Positions 48,593 through 58,144 of a DNA stretch of 64,000 bases are shown here, piece by piece. Numbering within the stretch: the stretch's first letter is position 1; every line of letters begins with the position of its first letter. Under the pieces are notes generated by a model. It did no database searches, was not told where the DNA came from, and saw only the letters and a program-made list of their open reading frames with translations. The position numbers and the translations under genes are program-made. Source of the DNA: Bacillota bacterium (GTDB taxonomy: Bacteria; Bacillota; Clostridia; Tissierellales; MES13); the NCBI GenBank assembly GCA_009711765.1, contig VEND01000097.1, positions 1 to 64,000 on the forward strand, read 5' to 3'.

Positions 48593-50272
48593 GTGATTTT
48601 TGAAATATTACTAAACTTAGTAAATAAGATAGGAATAATTGCAATATTAGCTTTTATGTTATCTAAGGTAAGATTATTTAGACATTTACTTGCTAAGGAT
48701 AATATTAGTTACAAAGATAAAATCTTTTTATCTATATTTTTTGGACTTTTTGGAATAATGGGAACATATTTAGGAACATGGATACAAGGTGCTTTGGCTA
48801 ATTCAAGAGTAGTTGGAGTATTTGTCGGTGGTCTATTAGGAGGGCCTTTTGTTGGTATTTTTTCAGGAATAATAGCAGGTTTTCATAGATGGCTAGTAGT
48901 TGGCGGATTTACTGGTTTATCTTGTGGTATATCAACGATAGTTGAAGGTATTATTGCAGGATATGTAAGTAAAAAGTTCTATGAAAAAGATAATAAATGG
49001 ATGTATTCCTTAGGTTGGGGAGCTTTAGCTGAGGTTGTGCAAATGATTATTATCTTAATGGTTGCTAAACCTTTTTTTAGAGCATTAAACTTAGTTGAGA
49101 TAATAGCTATACCTATGGTTGTAGCTAATTCTTTAGGGATATCAATATTTATTGGAATAATAGAAAGTATATTTAAAGACCAAGAAAGGGCTGCAGCTAT
49201 ACAGGCTCAAAGAGCACTTAAAATAGCTAATAGAACACTACAATATTTAAGGAAAGGGTTTAATGTAAATACAGCCTATGAAACAGCACAGATTATTTAT
49301 GGTATGACCGATGTAAAAGCAGTATCTATTACTGATAAGGAAAAGATATTAGCTCATATTGGTATAGGAGAGGATCATCATGTTATAGGGGATGATATAA
49401 AAACTGGACTTACAAAGGAAGTAATAAAAACTGGTAACTATAAAGTTGCATATTATAGTAATGATATTGGATGTGATTATAAAGGATGTGAATTAAAGTC
49501 TGCAATTATAGTTCCTTTAAAAGAAGGTAAAAAGACTATTGGTACTTTAAAACTTTATAAAACAACTGAAAATTCAATAACACAAATAGATTTAGAACTT
49601 GCTTTAGGTCTTGCTTCATTGTTTTCTACTCAGATTGAATTAAGTAAATTAGAATATCAAGCTAAGCTTTTGGCAAAATCAGAATTAAAAGCATTACAAG
49701 CACAGATCAATCCTCATTTTTTATTTAATGCAATAAATACTATAGTTTCTTTTATAAGAACCAAACCAGATAAGGCTAGGGAACTTTTAATACATTTAGG
49801 GTCTTATTTTAGAAAAAATTTACAGCAAACAGAAGATGAAGTCGATTTATTAAAGGAAATTGATCATGTTAAATCATATGTAGAAATAGAACAGGCAAGA
49901 TTTGGAGACCAGTTAAATGTAAGTTTTAATGTAGATGAAAATATTAGATGTTATCTTCCTCCATTAATATTACAGCCTATAGTTGAAAATGCTATTAAAC
50001 ATGGAATAATGGAAAAAATAGATGGAGGAAATATAGAGATAACAGCAAAAGAAACCTCAGAAAATACATTGCTTATAGTTAAGGATGATGGAATAGGTAT
50101 GAGTAAGGAAACTTTAAATAATATTTTCAATGAAAATAAAAATAGTAATTCTGTGGGACTTACCAATGTTAATAATAGATTAAAGAATAAATATGGAGAG
50201 GACTATGGACTTAATATAAAAAGTGAAGTTGATAAAGGTACTGAAGTTTATATGAAAATACCTAAAGAGTGA
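48593..50272 (+). CDS. LytS-type sensor histidine kinase (5TM-5TMR_LYT, GAF, His_kinase)
   Basis: Multi-TM N-terminus; ALQAQINPHFLFNAINTIVSF; GIGMSKETLNNIF; terminates at TGA 50270-50272. Confidence 0.93.
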   Translation: MIFEILLNLVNKIGIIAILAFMLSKVRLFRHLLAKDNISYKDKIFLSIFFGLFGIMGTYLGTWIQGALANSRVVGVFVGGLLGGPFVGIFSGIIAGFHRWLVVGGFTGLSCGISTIVEGIIAGYVSKKFYEKDNKWMYSLGWGALAEVVQMIIILMVAKPFFRALNLVEIIAIPMVVANSLGISIFIGIIESIFKDQERAAAIQAQRALKIANRTLQYLRKGFNVNTAYETAQIIYGMTDVKAVSITDKEKILAHIGIGEDHHVIGDDIKTGLTKEVIKTGNYKVAYYSNDIGCDYKGCELKSAIIVPLKEGKKTIGTLKLYKTTENSITQIDLELALGLASLFSTQIELSKLEYQAKLLAKSELKALQAQINPHFLFNAINTIVSFIRTKPDKARELLIHLGSYFRKNLQQTEDEVDLLKEIDHVKSYVEIEQARFGDQLNVSFNVDENIRCYLPPLILQPIVENAIKHGIMEKIDGGNIEITAKETSENTLLIVKDDGIGMSKETLNNIFNENKNSNSVGLTNVNNRLKNKYGEDYGLNIKSEVDKGTEVYMKIPKE

Positions 50273-50285
50273 AAGGAGTTTAAAT

Positions 50286-51050
50286 ATGCTGAAATGCTTA
50301 ATAGTTGATGATGAAATGCCAGCTAGAGAAGAACTTAAATATCAATTAGAAGATTTTAGTAATATAGAAATAGTTGATATGGCAAAAAATGGACTAGAAG
50401 CCATAGAGATGAATAATAAATATAAACCAGATATTATATTTTTAGATATACAAATGCCTAAAATTAATGGAATTGATGTAGCAGAAAAAATTCTTGTAAG
50501 TGTTCATACTCCTTTAATTGTTTTTGTAACTGCCTATGATGATTTTGCTATTAAGGCTTTTGAAGTGAATGCTATCGATTATCTTTTAAAACCTGTCTCA
50601 AAGGATAGATTAACCCAGGCGCTTAGTAAAGTAGAAAAAGTTTTAGGAAATGAAAAGGAATATGAAGGAAAGTTAAAAAAATTATTAGGGGATTTAAAAC
50701 TTAATAAAGAGCAGGGTGTAAATAAAATATGTTCCTATAAAAATGAAACATTAGTACCAATAGACCCTGATGATATAATATATGCAACAATAGAAAATAG
50801 AAATACGATAATTATAACAAAGGAAGAACAATATGTATATTCAGAACCTTTAAGTAATTTAGAAAAAAAATTAAGAAAGAATAACTTTTTTAGAAGTCAT
50901 AGAAGTTTTTTAATTAATTTAGATTACATTGCTGCTATCGAACCATGGTTTAATAGCACTTATCAGATACAGATGAAGAATATTGAGGAAAAAATACCAG
51001 TTAGTAGAAGTCAGGTTAAGGAATTTAAAATGATAATGGATATCAACTAA
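50286..51050 (+). CDS. LytTR-family response regulator
   Basis: CLIVDDEMPAREEL, FLDIQMPKINGI, LytTR domain FFRSHRSFLINLDYI. Confidence 0.93.
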   Translation: MLKCLIVDDEMPAREELKYQLEDFSNIEIVDMAKNGLEAIEMNNKYKPDIIFLDIQMPKINGIDVAEKILVSVHTPLIVFVTAYDDFAIKAFEVNAIDYLLKPVSKDRLTQALSKVEKVLGNEKEYEGKLKKLLGDLKLNKEQGVNKICSYKNETLVPIDPDDIIYATIENRNTIIITKEEQYVYSEPLSNLEKKLRKNNFFRSHRSFLINLDYIAAIEPWFNSTYQIQMKNIEEKIPVSRSQVKEFKMIMDIN

Positions 51051-51183
51051 TCACAAAAAAAATTATATATTGCAAGTTAGACATAAATATATACATTTCG
51101 ACACAAAAACGTCTCTTTTAGTGGTTTTACTATGTATAATGTAATTAAAATAAAACAATTCAAAAATCACAAGGAGGCAAACT

Positions 51184-52614
51184 ATGGTATCATTTTTAAT
51201 TTCTATTGTTGTATTAGTAGTAGGTTATTTTACCTATGGAGCATTTGTGGAAAAGGTTTTCGGAGTTGAAGAAGAGAGAACGACCCCCGCTGTAGAGTTA
51301 GAAGACGGAGTGGACTTTCTTCCGTTAAGTTGGGCAAGAATATTTTTAATTCAGTTTTTAAACATAGCAGGACTAGGTCCAATATTTGGAGCTATTATGG
51401 GAGCATTATTTGGTCCGGCAGCATTTATTTGGATAGTACTAGGAAGTATATTTGCAGGAGGAGTTCATGATTTCTTCTCAGGTATGTTATCAATAAGACA
51501 TCAAGGAAAGAGTATTTCAGAGATTGTAGGAATTTATCTTGGAGAGAATGCAAGAAAGATAATGGTAGTTTTCTCAGTAGTATTATTAATATTAGTTGGT
51601 ACAGTATTTATGACAGGACCAGCTACATTATTAGCTAATCTTGAATTAGGCGGACTTTCAAGTGTTACTATGTGGCTAGGAATTATAATTGTTTATTACT
51701 TCTTAGCAACAATATTACCAGTTGATAAGATTATCGGTAGAATATATCCATTATTCGGTGCAGCGTTATTAATAATGGCAGTAGGTATTGGTAGTATGCT
51801 AGTTATTAAAGGGTATAATATTCCTGAAATTCAATTAACTAATATGCATCCAAAATCATTAGAGGTTTGGCCAATGTTATTTGTAACAATAGCATGTGGT
51901 GCGATAAGTGGTTTCCATGCAACACAATCACCTATGATGGCAAGATGTTTACCTAATGAAAAATACGGAAGAAGAGTATTCTATGGTTCAATGATAGCAG
52001 AAGGTATTATAGCTTTAATTTGGGCAGCAGCAGCTATGACATTCTTTGATGGAGGAATATTAGGTTTAAATGAAGCTGTAGCAAATGGAGGACCAGCAGC
52101 TGTAGTTAAAACAATATCAAGTTCATTATTAGGAACAGTAGGTGGAGTATTAGCTATGTTAGGAGTTATTGCAGCTCCAATAACATCAGGAGATACTGCA
52201 TTTAGATCTGCAAGATTAGTTATTGCCGATGCTGTTAATTTCAAACAAGGTGAGACTAAAAATAGATTAATGTTAGCATTCCCTATATTTGCAGTAGGTT
52301 TTTTACTAACAAGAATAGACTTTAGTGTAATATGGAGATATTTTGCTTGGTCTAATCAAACATTAGCAATGATTGTACTTTGGGCTACAGCAGCATATCT
52401 AATTAAAAATGAAAAATTACACTGGATTGCAACAATCCCTGCCACATTTATGACAGCAGTAAGTTCAACTTATATATTACAAGCACCAGAAGGATTTAAG
52501 TTACCAACAACTATATCATACCCTGTAGGAATAGTTGTTGCGATAGTAGCGATTACAGTATTTATGAAAAAATTCTCAAATTCAAATGGTGTAGTACAGA
52601 CAGAAACAAATTAA
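51184..52614 (+). CDS. cstA: Carbon starvation protein CstA family transporter
   Basis: QFLNIAGLGPIFGAIMGALFGPAAFIWIVLGSIFAGGVHDFFSGMLSIRHQGKSISEI. Confidence 0.94.
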   Translation: MVSFLISIVVLVVGYFTYGAFVEKVFGVEEERTTPAVELEDGVDFLPLSWARIFLIQFLNIAGLGPIFGAIMGALFGPAAFIWIVLGSIFAGGVHDFFSGMLSIRHQGKSISEIVGIYLGENARKIMVVFSVVLLILVGTVFMTGPATLLANLELGGLSSVTMWLGIIIVYYFLATILPVDKIIGRIYPLFGAALLIMAVGIGSMLVIKGYNIPEIQLTNMHPKSLEVWPMLFVTIACGAISGFHATQSPMMARCLPNEKYGRRVFYGSMIAEGIIALIWAAAAMTFFDGGILGLNEAVANGGPAAVVKTISSSLLGTVGGVLAMLGVIAAPITSGDTAFRSARLVIADAVNFKQGETKNRLMLAFPIFAVGFLLTRIDFSVIWRYFAWSNQTLAMIVLWATAAYLIKNEKLHWIATIPATFMTAVSSTYILQAPEGFKLPTTISYPVGIVVAIVAITVFMKKFSNSNGVVQTETN

Positions 52615-52630
52615 AAGGATTTAATATTTA

Positions 52631-52665
52631 AGAGACAGTCAATTTATTGACTGTCTCTATTTTTT
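52631..52665 (+). terminator. Intrinsic terminator
   Basis: AGAGACAGTCAATTTATTGACTGTCTCTATTTTTT. Confidence 0.85.
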
Positions 52666-52734
52666 TGCATTATTTGATATATGAGAATAATATTATATAA
52701 TAAGGGTAGATTTAAGAAAAAGGGGGATTTCTTT

Positions 52735-53202
52735 ATGAAGAGAGATTATGTAAGTGGTATAATTATAATACTTTTAGGGGTATTTTTTCTTTTGACTAAC
52801 TTAGGAATAATAGATGTTGAGTTTTATAATATTTGGCCACTACTACTTTTATTACCTGGAATTATATTTGAATTAAGTTACTTTGTAAGTAGAAAAAATC
52901 CAGGTTTATTAGTACCAGGAGGTATATTAACTACTTACGGTTTATTATTTTACATAAATATAAGATATGGCTGGTACTGGCTAAGCTATTTATGGCCTTT
53001 ATTTTTACTAGGGGTAGCTATAGGTTTATTTCAGTTATACATATTTGGTGAAAGAGATAAGGAATTATTGATACCAGTTGGAATATTAGGAGGTTTATCT
53101 GCCTTCTTTTTATTAAATGCTTTTTATATATTAGATTTTACATTAATTATTTCAATAGCTCTAATTATTATTGGACTTATAATAATACTAAGGAAAAAGT
53201 AG
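52735..53202 (+). CDS. LiaF/DUF5668-like membrane protein
   Basis: GIIIILLGVFFLLTNLGIIDVEFYNIWPLLLLLPGI. Confidence 0.75.
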   Translation: MKRDYVSGIIIILLGVFFLLTNLGIIDVEFYNIWPLLLLLPGIIFELSYFVSRKNPGLLVPGGILTTYGLLFYINIRYGWYWLSYLWPLFLLGVAIGLFQLYIFGERDKELLIPVGILGGLSAFFLLNAFYILDFTLIISIALIIIGLIIILRKK

Positions 53203-53223
53203 AAAGGAGAAAAACTATAAACT

Positions 53224-54168
53224 ATGGATGAAAAAAACTTTTATAGAATTTACTCATCGTATTTAAAAAATAAATATGGACAAAAGGTTTATAAACTACC
53301 TATTAATGTTTCAGTTACATGTCCTAATCGAGATGGTGTTTTAGGATATGGAGGATGTATATTTTGTGGAGAAAAGGGAGCTGGTTTTGAAAATTTATCA
53401 AATCAGTTATCAGTAAAGGAACAACTTAATAAAAATATGGGGTATATTAGAAGAAGATATAAAGCAAATAAATTTATTGCTTATTTTCAAAATTTCACCA
53501 ATACATATATGCCTACTGAAAAATTCAAAAGAATAATAAAAGAAGCATTAATAGAAGATATAGTAGAAATATCAATTTCAACAAGACCAGACTCTATATC
53601 AGATGAACAATTAAAATTTTTAAAACAAATAAAAGATGAGAGAAAAGTAAATATAACTATAGAATTAGGACTTCAATCTGTAAATTATCATACATTAGAA
53701 AAGATAAATAGAGGTCATACTCTAGCAGAGTTTATAGATGCTGTTTTAAGAATAAAAAAGTATAACTTTGAAATCTGTACACATATAATTTTAAATTTAC
53801 CATGGGATGATAAAGTAGACGTTTTAGAAAATGCTAAAATATTATCAGCACTAAATATAGATAGCGTAAAACTTCATTCTTTATATATTGTTAAAGATAC
53901 TCCATTGGGAGATATGTATCAGAAAGGTGAAATTAAGCTTATAAGCAAAGAAGAGTATATTGATAGGGTAATACTGTTTCTAGAACATATAAAGCCTGAT
54001 ATCGTCATTCAAAGACTTACAGGCAGAGCTCCTAAGGAAGGTACGTTATTTGTAAATTGGAATACAAGTTGGTGGAAAATAAAGGAGCAAATATTAACTA
54101 AAATGGATGAAAATAATATAAAACAAGGGATAAAATATAATTATCTTAAAGGGAAAACACTAAAATAA
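53224..54168 (+). CDS. TIGR01212-type radical SAM protein (YtqA-like)
   Basis: CPNRDGVLGYGGCIFCGEKGAG, YFQNFTNTYMPTEKFKRI. Confidence 0.9.
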   Translation: MDEKNFYRIYSSYLKNKYGQKVYKLPINVSVTCPNRDGVLGYGGCIFCGEKGAGFENLSNQLSVKEQLNKNMGYIRRRYKANKFIAYFQNFTNTYMPTEKFKRIIKEALIEDIVEISISTRPDSISDEQLKFLKQIKDERKVNITIELGLQSVNYHTLEKINRGHTLAEFIDAVLRIKKYNFEICTHIILNLPWDDKVDVLENAKILSALNIDSVKLHSLYIVKDTPLGDMYQKGEIKLISKEEYIDRVILFLEHIKPDIVIQRLTGRAPKEGTLFVNWNTSWWKIKEQILTKMDENNIKQGIKYNYLKGKTLK

Positions 54169-54205
54169 ATTTTTAAAAGGCAGAATATATTCTGCCTTTT
54201 AAATG

Positions 54206-54376
54206 TTATCCTTGCATGTTATTACTTTGAAAAGTTGCACAGTCTGTTTCTTGAACATTCTTTGCATTCATAGGTTGAATCTGAATACTAGAGGCAGTAC
54301 AATAATGACCATCATTATTATATTTACATGTTTTCACATTACATTGTACTCTTTGTATAGGATTGTGATTTGTCAT
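54206..54376 (-). CDS. DUF1540 domain protein
   Basis: VQCNVKTCKYNNDGHYCTASSIQI...ETDCATF; SD GGAGGAAA before ATG 54376. Confidence 0.88.
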   Translation of the reverse strand: MTNHNPIQRVQCNVKTCKYNNDGHYCTASSIQIQPMNAKNVQETDCATFQSNNMQG

Positions 54377-54485
54377 GATTTTTCCTCCTTCAAAGAAATT
54401 GACGATAAAAAATCGTCTAACTATATTTTGTGAAATTAAAAGATATATATACATTAATAATAATTAAAGAAAAAAGGATGATATA

Positions 54486-55205
54486 ATGAGTAAAAAGGAA
54501 AGAATAGATAAAATTTTATCTAATATGGGATATGGTAGTAGAAAAGATGTAAAAAAGAAAATTAAAAATGGAATTGTTACTGTTGATGGAAAGATTATAA
54601 AAAATAATTCTTTTAAGGTTAATCCTTATGATTCAAAAATTAAAATAGGTAGAAATGTGGTAAAATATAGAGAATATGTATATATTATGTTAAATAAACC
54701 GGATGGTTTTGTATCTTCAACTTACGATCCAATAAATACAACTGTAATTGAACTTTTAGATGAAAAATATAAAATTTTTGACCCATTTCCTATAGGGAGA
54801 CTTGACAAGGATACAGAAGGATTATTAATATTATCAAATGATGGTAAACTTGCCCACAATATTTTGTCTCCTAACAAACATGTGGATAAAACATATTATG
54901 TTGAAGTAAAAGGAAAAGTGACTAAAGAAGATATTTTAAAATTTAAAGAAGGCGTATATATAGAAGAGGATTATAAAACTAAACCTGCCGATTTAGAAAT
55001 TTTGACTACAGATGATATATCAAAAGTTAATTTAACAATTAGGGAAGGGAAATTTCATCAAGTCAAAAGAATGTTCAAAGCTGTTGATAAGGAGGTAATT
55101 TACTTAAAGAGAGTGAAAATGGGTAAGTTATGTTTAGATGAGGATCTAAATTTAGGAGAATATAGAGAATTAAATAAAAAAGAAATCGAGTTATTATCTA
55201 AATAG
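54486..55205 (+). CDS. RsuA-family pseudouridine synthase
   Basis: S4 domain; YIMLNKPDGFVSST, FPIGRLDKDTEGLLILSNDG. Confidence 0.92.
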   Translation: MSKKERIDKILSNMGYGSRKDVKKKIKNGIVTVDGKIIKNNSFKVNPYDSKIKIGRNVVKYREYVYIMLNKPDGFVSSTYDPINTTVIELLDEKYKIFDPFPIGRLDKDTEGLLILSNDGKLAHNILSPNKHVDKTYYVEVKGKVTKEDILKFKEGVYIEEDYKTKPADLEILTTDDISKVNLTIREGKFHQVKRMFKAVDKEVIYLKRVKMGKLCLDEDLNLGEYRELNKKEIELLSK

Positions 55206-55274
55206 AAATATTTGGATTTTTAACAGATTGAATGTATTATGGTATAATAATATAAAATTATATATTTAGATAGG

Positions 55275-55835
55275 GTGTTAAAATTGAATTATGTAAAGAA
55301 AGAAAATATATTTGATAAGTTTTTTAATCATAGGGATTCTCTTATCATTCAGTTTAAAAATGGAGATATTACTAAAAGGGAATATATAAAGCTTAATATG
55401 GATTTTATGCAAAAGATGAATGTAAAACCATTTAAAAAAATCGATAGTTTTGAAAAAGGGATATATAACTATCAATATTTCAATATGTTAGCTAAGTATT
55501 ATTATATGGAAGCAAAAGAACTTAATAAAAAAGAAGAAGACAAAAAATATAGTCAATCTTTCTTAGATGAAGGATATCATTATTACAAACAGAAGGATAA
55601 GTCAACTTTTAAATTACTTAAATTTCTAAAGTTTAAAAATATTGAAGCCTATTATATTAAGGTGAATTCAGAAAATTTACAGGGTAAATTGTATGAAATT
55701 AATTTAAAAGATTACGATAAAGCTATTTTGCATTCAAAAAGTTTTAAAATATTAGATACACTTAAAAAAGAAGGAGTTTTCATTGAGGGAGTAAAAAAAT
55801 CTTTAATAGATGATTATGTAAATGTAAGATATTAG
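55275..55835 (+). CDS. Hypothetical protein (DUF6648-like)
   Basis: 186 aa ORF with upstream SD-like sequence. Confidence 0.55.
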   Translation: MLKLNYVKKENIFDKFFNHRDSLIIQFKNGDITKREYIKLNMDFMQKMNVKPFKKIDSFEKGIYNYQYFNMLAKYYYMEAKELNKKEEDKKYSQSFLDEGYHYYKQKDKSTFKLLKFLKFKNIEAYYIKVNSENLQGKLYEINLKDYDKAILHSKSFKILDTLKKEGVFIEGVKKSLIDDYVNVRY

Positions 55836-55865
55836 GCATAATAAAAAGGAGTCTTTTAAGACTCC

Positions 55866-56426
55866 TTAATTTCTTCCTGCAATAATTTTTATAATATTTT
55901 CTAAGGAACTGTTTGTTTTAATTTTATAGTTACCTGATCTTAGGTATCTATCAAGACCTAGTTCTTCAGCTGTTGATAAGAATTCACTTTTGCTTTCAAT
56001 TAAATCATTGTCAATAAGTATCTTAGCAATAGTAGGTCCTAAGGAACCTTGAGGTATTGAAATAGTTATTGTTTTTACTTCTTCTTTAACCTCTGTGTTT
56101 TCTTTAGTAGTATCATCTGTATCTTTAGTTGAATCTTTAGATGAAATGTCAGCTACGTCCTTAGTTGAATCTTCAGAAGGGGTAATTTCATCTGTATCTT
56201 CTTCTTTATCAACAGATGGAGTATCTGAACTGTTAGAAATATTATCTTCATTATTTTCATTGTTTTCAGCTGCTACTGATATTGGTGTTTTTTCTATATC
56301 ACTATCGAATAAAACGCCCAGTCGCCAACCAATTACTCCGCCTACAACTAAGACAACTACTAAAATTATTAAGTAATCCATTGAATCATATAAAATGTCT
56401 TTTAAACCTTCGAATAGATTTTTCAA
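55866..56426 (-). CDS. Membrane-anchored protein with acidic Ser/Thr linker and MltG-like C-terminal domain
   Basis: TM anchor; linker TPSEDSTKDVADISSKDSTKDTDDTTKENT; ISIPQGSLGPTIAKILIDNDLIESKSEFLSTAEELGLDRYLRSGNYKI. Confidence 0.75.
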   Translation of the reverse strand: MKNLFEGLKDILYDSMDYLIILVVVLVVGGVIGWRLGVLFDSDIEKTPISVAAENNENNEDNISNSSDTPSVDKEEDTDEITPSEDSTKDVADISSKDSTKDTDDTTKENTEVKEEVKTITISIPQGSLGPTIAKILIDNDLIESKSEFLSTAEELGLDRYLRSGNYKIKTNSSLENIIKIIAGRN

Positions 56427-56567
56427 TATCTTCCCTCCATCCTGCTCTTATAAGAAAATAATATCATATAGTGAATGTTATTTTCAACTAATAATGTTAG
56501 TAAAGCTAACATATTTTAGAAAAATATTACATTATGTTTTATTCTGACGAAAGGTAGGTAATTAATA

Positions 56568-57536
56568 TTGAAAGAAATAAAGATAGATACTAATGATAAA
56601 AATCAAAGAATGGATAAATTTTTAAAGAAATTTATGCCAAAGGCAAATGCAGGCTTTATTTATAAGATGTTAAGAAAAAAAAGAATAAAGTTAAATGGTA
56701 AGAAAGCTAAAGCTAAAACTAAATTAAAAAAAGGTGATACAATTCAACTTTATTTAAGTGAACAAACTATTAATAAATTCAAAGGAAATATTAATATAAT
56801 AAATAGTGAAATTAATTTAGATATAGTATATGAAGACGAAAATATCGTATTAATTAATAAGAAAAAAGGAGAATTATCACAACCTACAGGTAAAAAGGGA
56901 GAGATAAGTTTAGTTGACAAACTTATTAAGTACTTATATGAAAAAAAGGAATATGATCCTAAGAGAGAAAAAACCTTTAAGCCAGCTATTTGTAATAGAT
57001 TAGATAGAAATACAGGTGGGATAGTTATAGGAGCTAAAAATTTTAAAGCTTTACAGAGTATAAATAGGACAATTAGAAATAAGGAATTAAAAAAATATTA
57101 TAAGTGTATGGTAAAGGGAAGAATTCATAAAGAAATTGATATTGAAGGATATCTTATAAAGGATAATAATAAAAATTTAGTTGAAATTAGTAAAACTAAA
57201 AAAAGTAATAGTAAAAAAATAAATACCAAAATAAAACCAATAAAAACTTTAAAAAAATATACACTAATAGAAATAGATTTAATAACTGGAAGAACCCATC
57301 AAATTAGAGCTCACTTAGCTTCAATAGGCAATCCTATAATAGGAGATTATAAGTATGGAGATAGACATATAAATAATAAGTTTAAAAATGAATATAAGCT
57401 AGAAAGTCAAATATTATATGCATATAAAATAGTATTTCATGGATTAAATGATGAACTTAGCTATTTAAATGATAAAAATTTCACTGCAAATATGGACAAT
57501 AATTCTCAAAAGATAATAAATAAGTTTTTTTACTAA
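56568..57536 (+). CDS. RluA-family pseudouridine synthase
   Basis: S4 N-terminus; NRLDRNTGGIVIGAKN; LITGRTHQIRAHLASIGNPIIGDYKYG. Confidence 0.93.
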   Translation: MKEIKIDTNDKNQRMDKFLKKFMPKANAGFIYKMLRKKRIKLNGKKAKAKTKLKKGDTIQLYLSEQTINKFKGNINIINSEINLDIVYEDENIVLINKKKGELSQPTGKKGEISLVDKLIKYLYEKKEYDPKREKTFKPAICNRLDRNTGGIVIGAKNFKALQSINRTIRNKELKKYYKCMVKGRIHKEIDIEGYLIKDNNKNLVEISKTKKSNSKKINTKIKPIKTLKKYTLIEIDLITGRTHQIRAHLASIGNPIIGDYKYGDRHINNKFKNEYKLESQILYAYKIVFHGLNDELSYLNDKNFTANMDNNSQKIINKFFY

Positions 57537-57618
57537 GTATAAAACTTTATAATTTATGTTTAAAAATTTCAAAATTACATAACCTAAGAATGATTAAAAT
57601 TTAAAGGAGGTTATAATT

Positions 57619-58047
57619 TTGAAAGTACGCGATGTAATGACTAAGAATGTTACATTTTTAAAAGAAAATAACACAGTAAAAGAGGCAGCATCTCAAATGA
57701 GAAGTTTAAATGTAGGTTCTATGCCTGTATGCAATAATACTAACACACCAGTAGGTGTAATTACAGACAGAGATATAGTTTTAAGAAACGTATCAGAAGG
57801 TAGAGACAGTAATATGAATATACAAGATATTATGACTGATAAAGTTGTGAGTGTATCTCCTGAGACGGATATTCATGAAGCTGCAAATATAATGGCACAA
57901 AATCAAGTTAGAAGACTTCCAGTTGTTGAAAATAATCAACTAGTAGGTATAGTTTCCATTGGTGATTTAGCAGTTAGAAATATATATGTAAATGAAGCAG
58001 GAACAGCTCTATCTAGTATTTCACAACCAAGTAGACCTTTAAGATAA
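57619..58047 (+). CDS. Tandem CBS domain protein
   Basis: VRDVMTKNVTFL...GVITDRDIVLR...IQDIMTDKVVSVSPE...GIVSIGDLAV. Confidence 0.93.
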   Translation: MKVRDVMTKNVTFLKENNTVKEAASQMRSLNVGSMPVCNNTNTPVGVITDRDIVLRNVSEGRDSNMNIQDIMTDKVVSVSPETDIHEAANIMAQNQVRRLPVVENNQLVGIVSIGDLAVRNIYVNEAGTALSSISQPSRPLR

Positions 58048-58144
58048 TATAAAGCCCCTAAAATGGGGCTTTAATTATAATTTGGTAATAATTCATAAAT
58101 TTTGGGTATATATTTATTATAACTTAAAACGAAGGGGGAAAAAT

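Noticed and set aside
54203-54433. 76-aa plus-strand ORF
   Set aside because: Antisense to the DUF1540 gene, which has a strong SD and conserved Cys pattern.
56095-56376. 93-aa plus-strand ORF (VSLVESLDEMSATSLVESSEG...)
   Set aside because: Mirror of the repetitive linker of the minus-strand MltG-like protein; no independent support.
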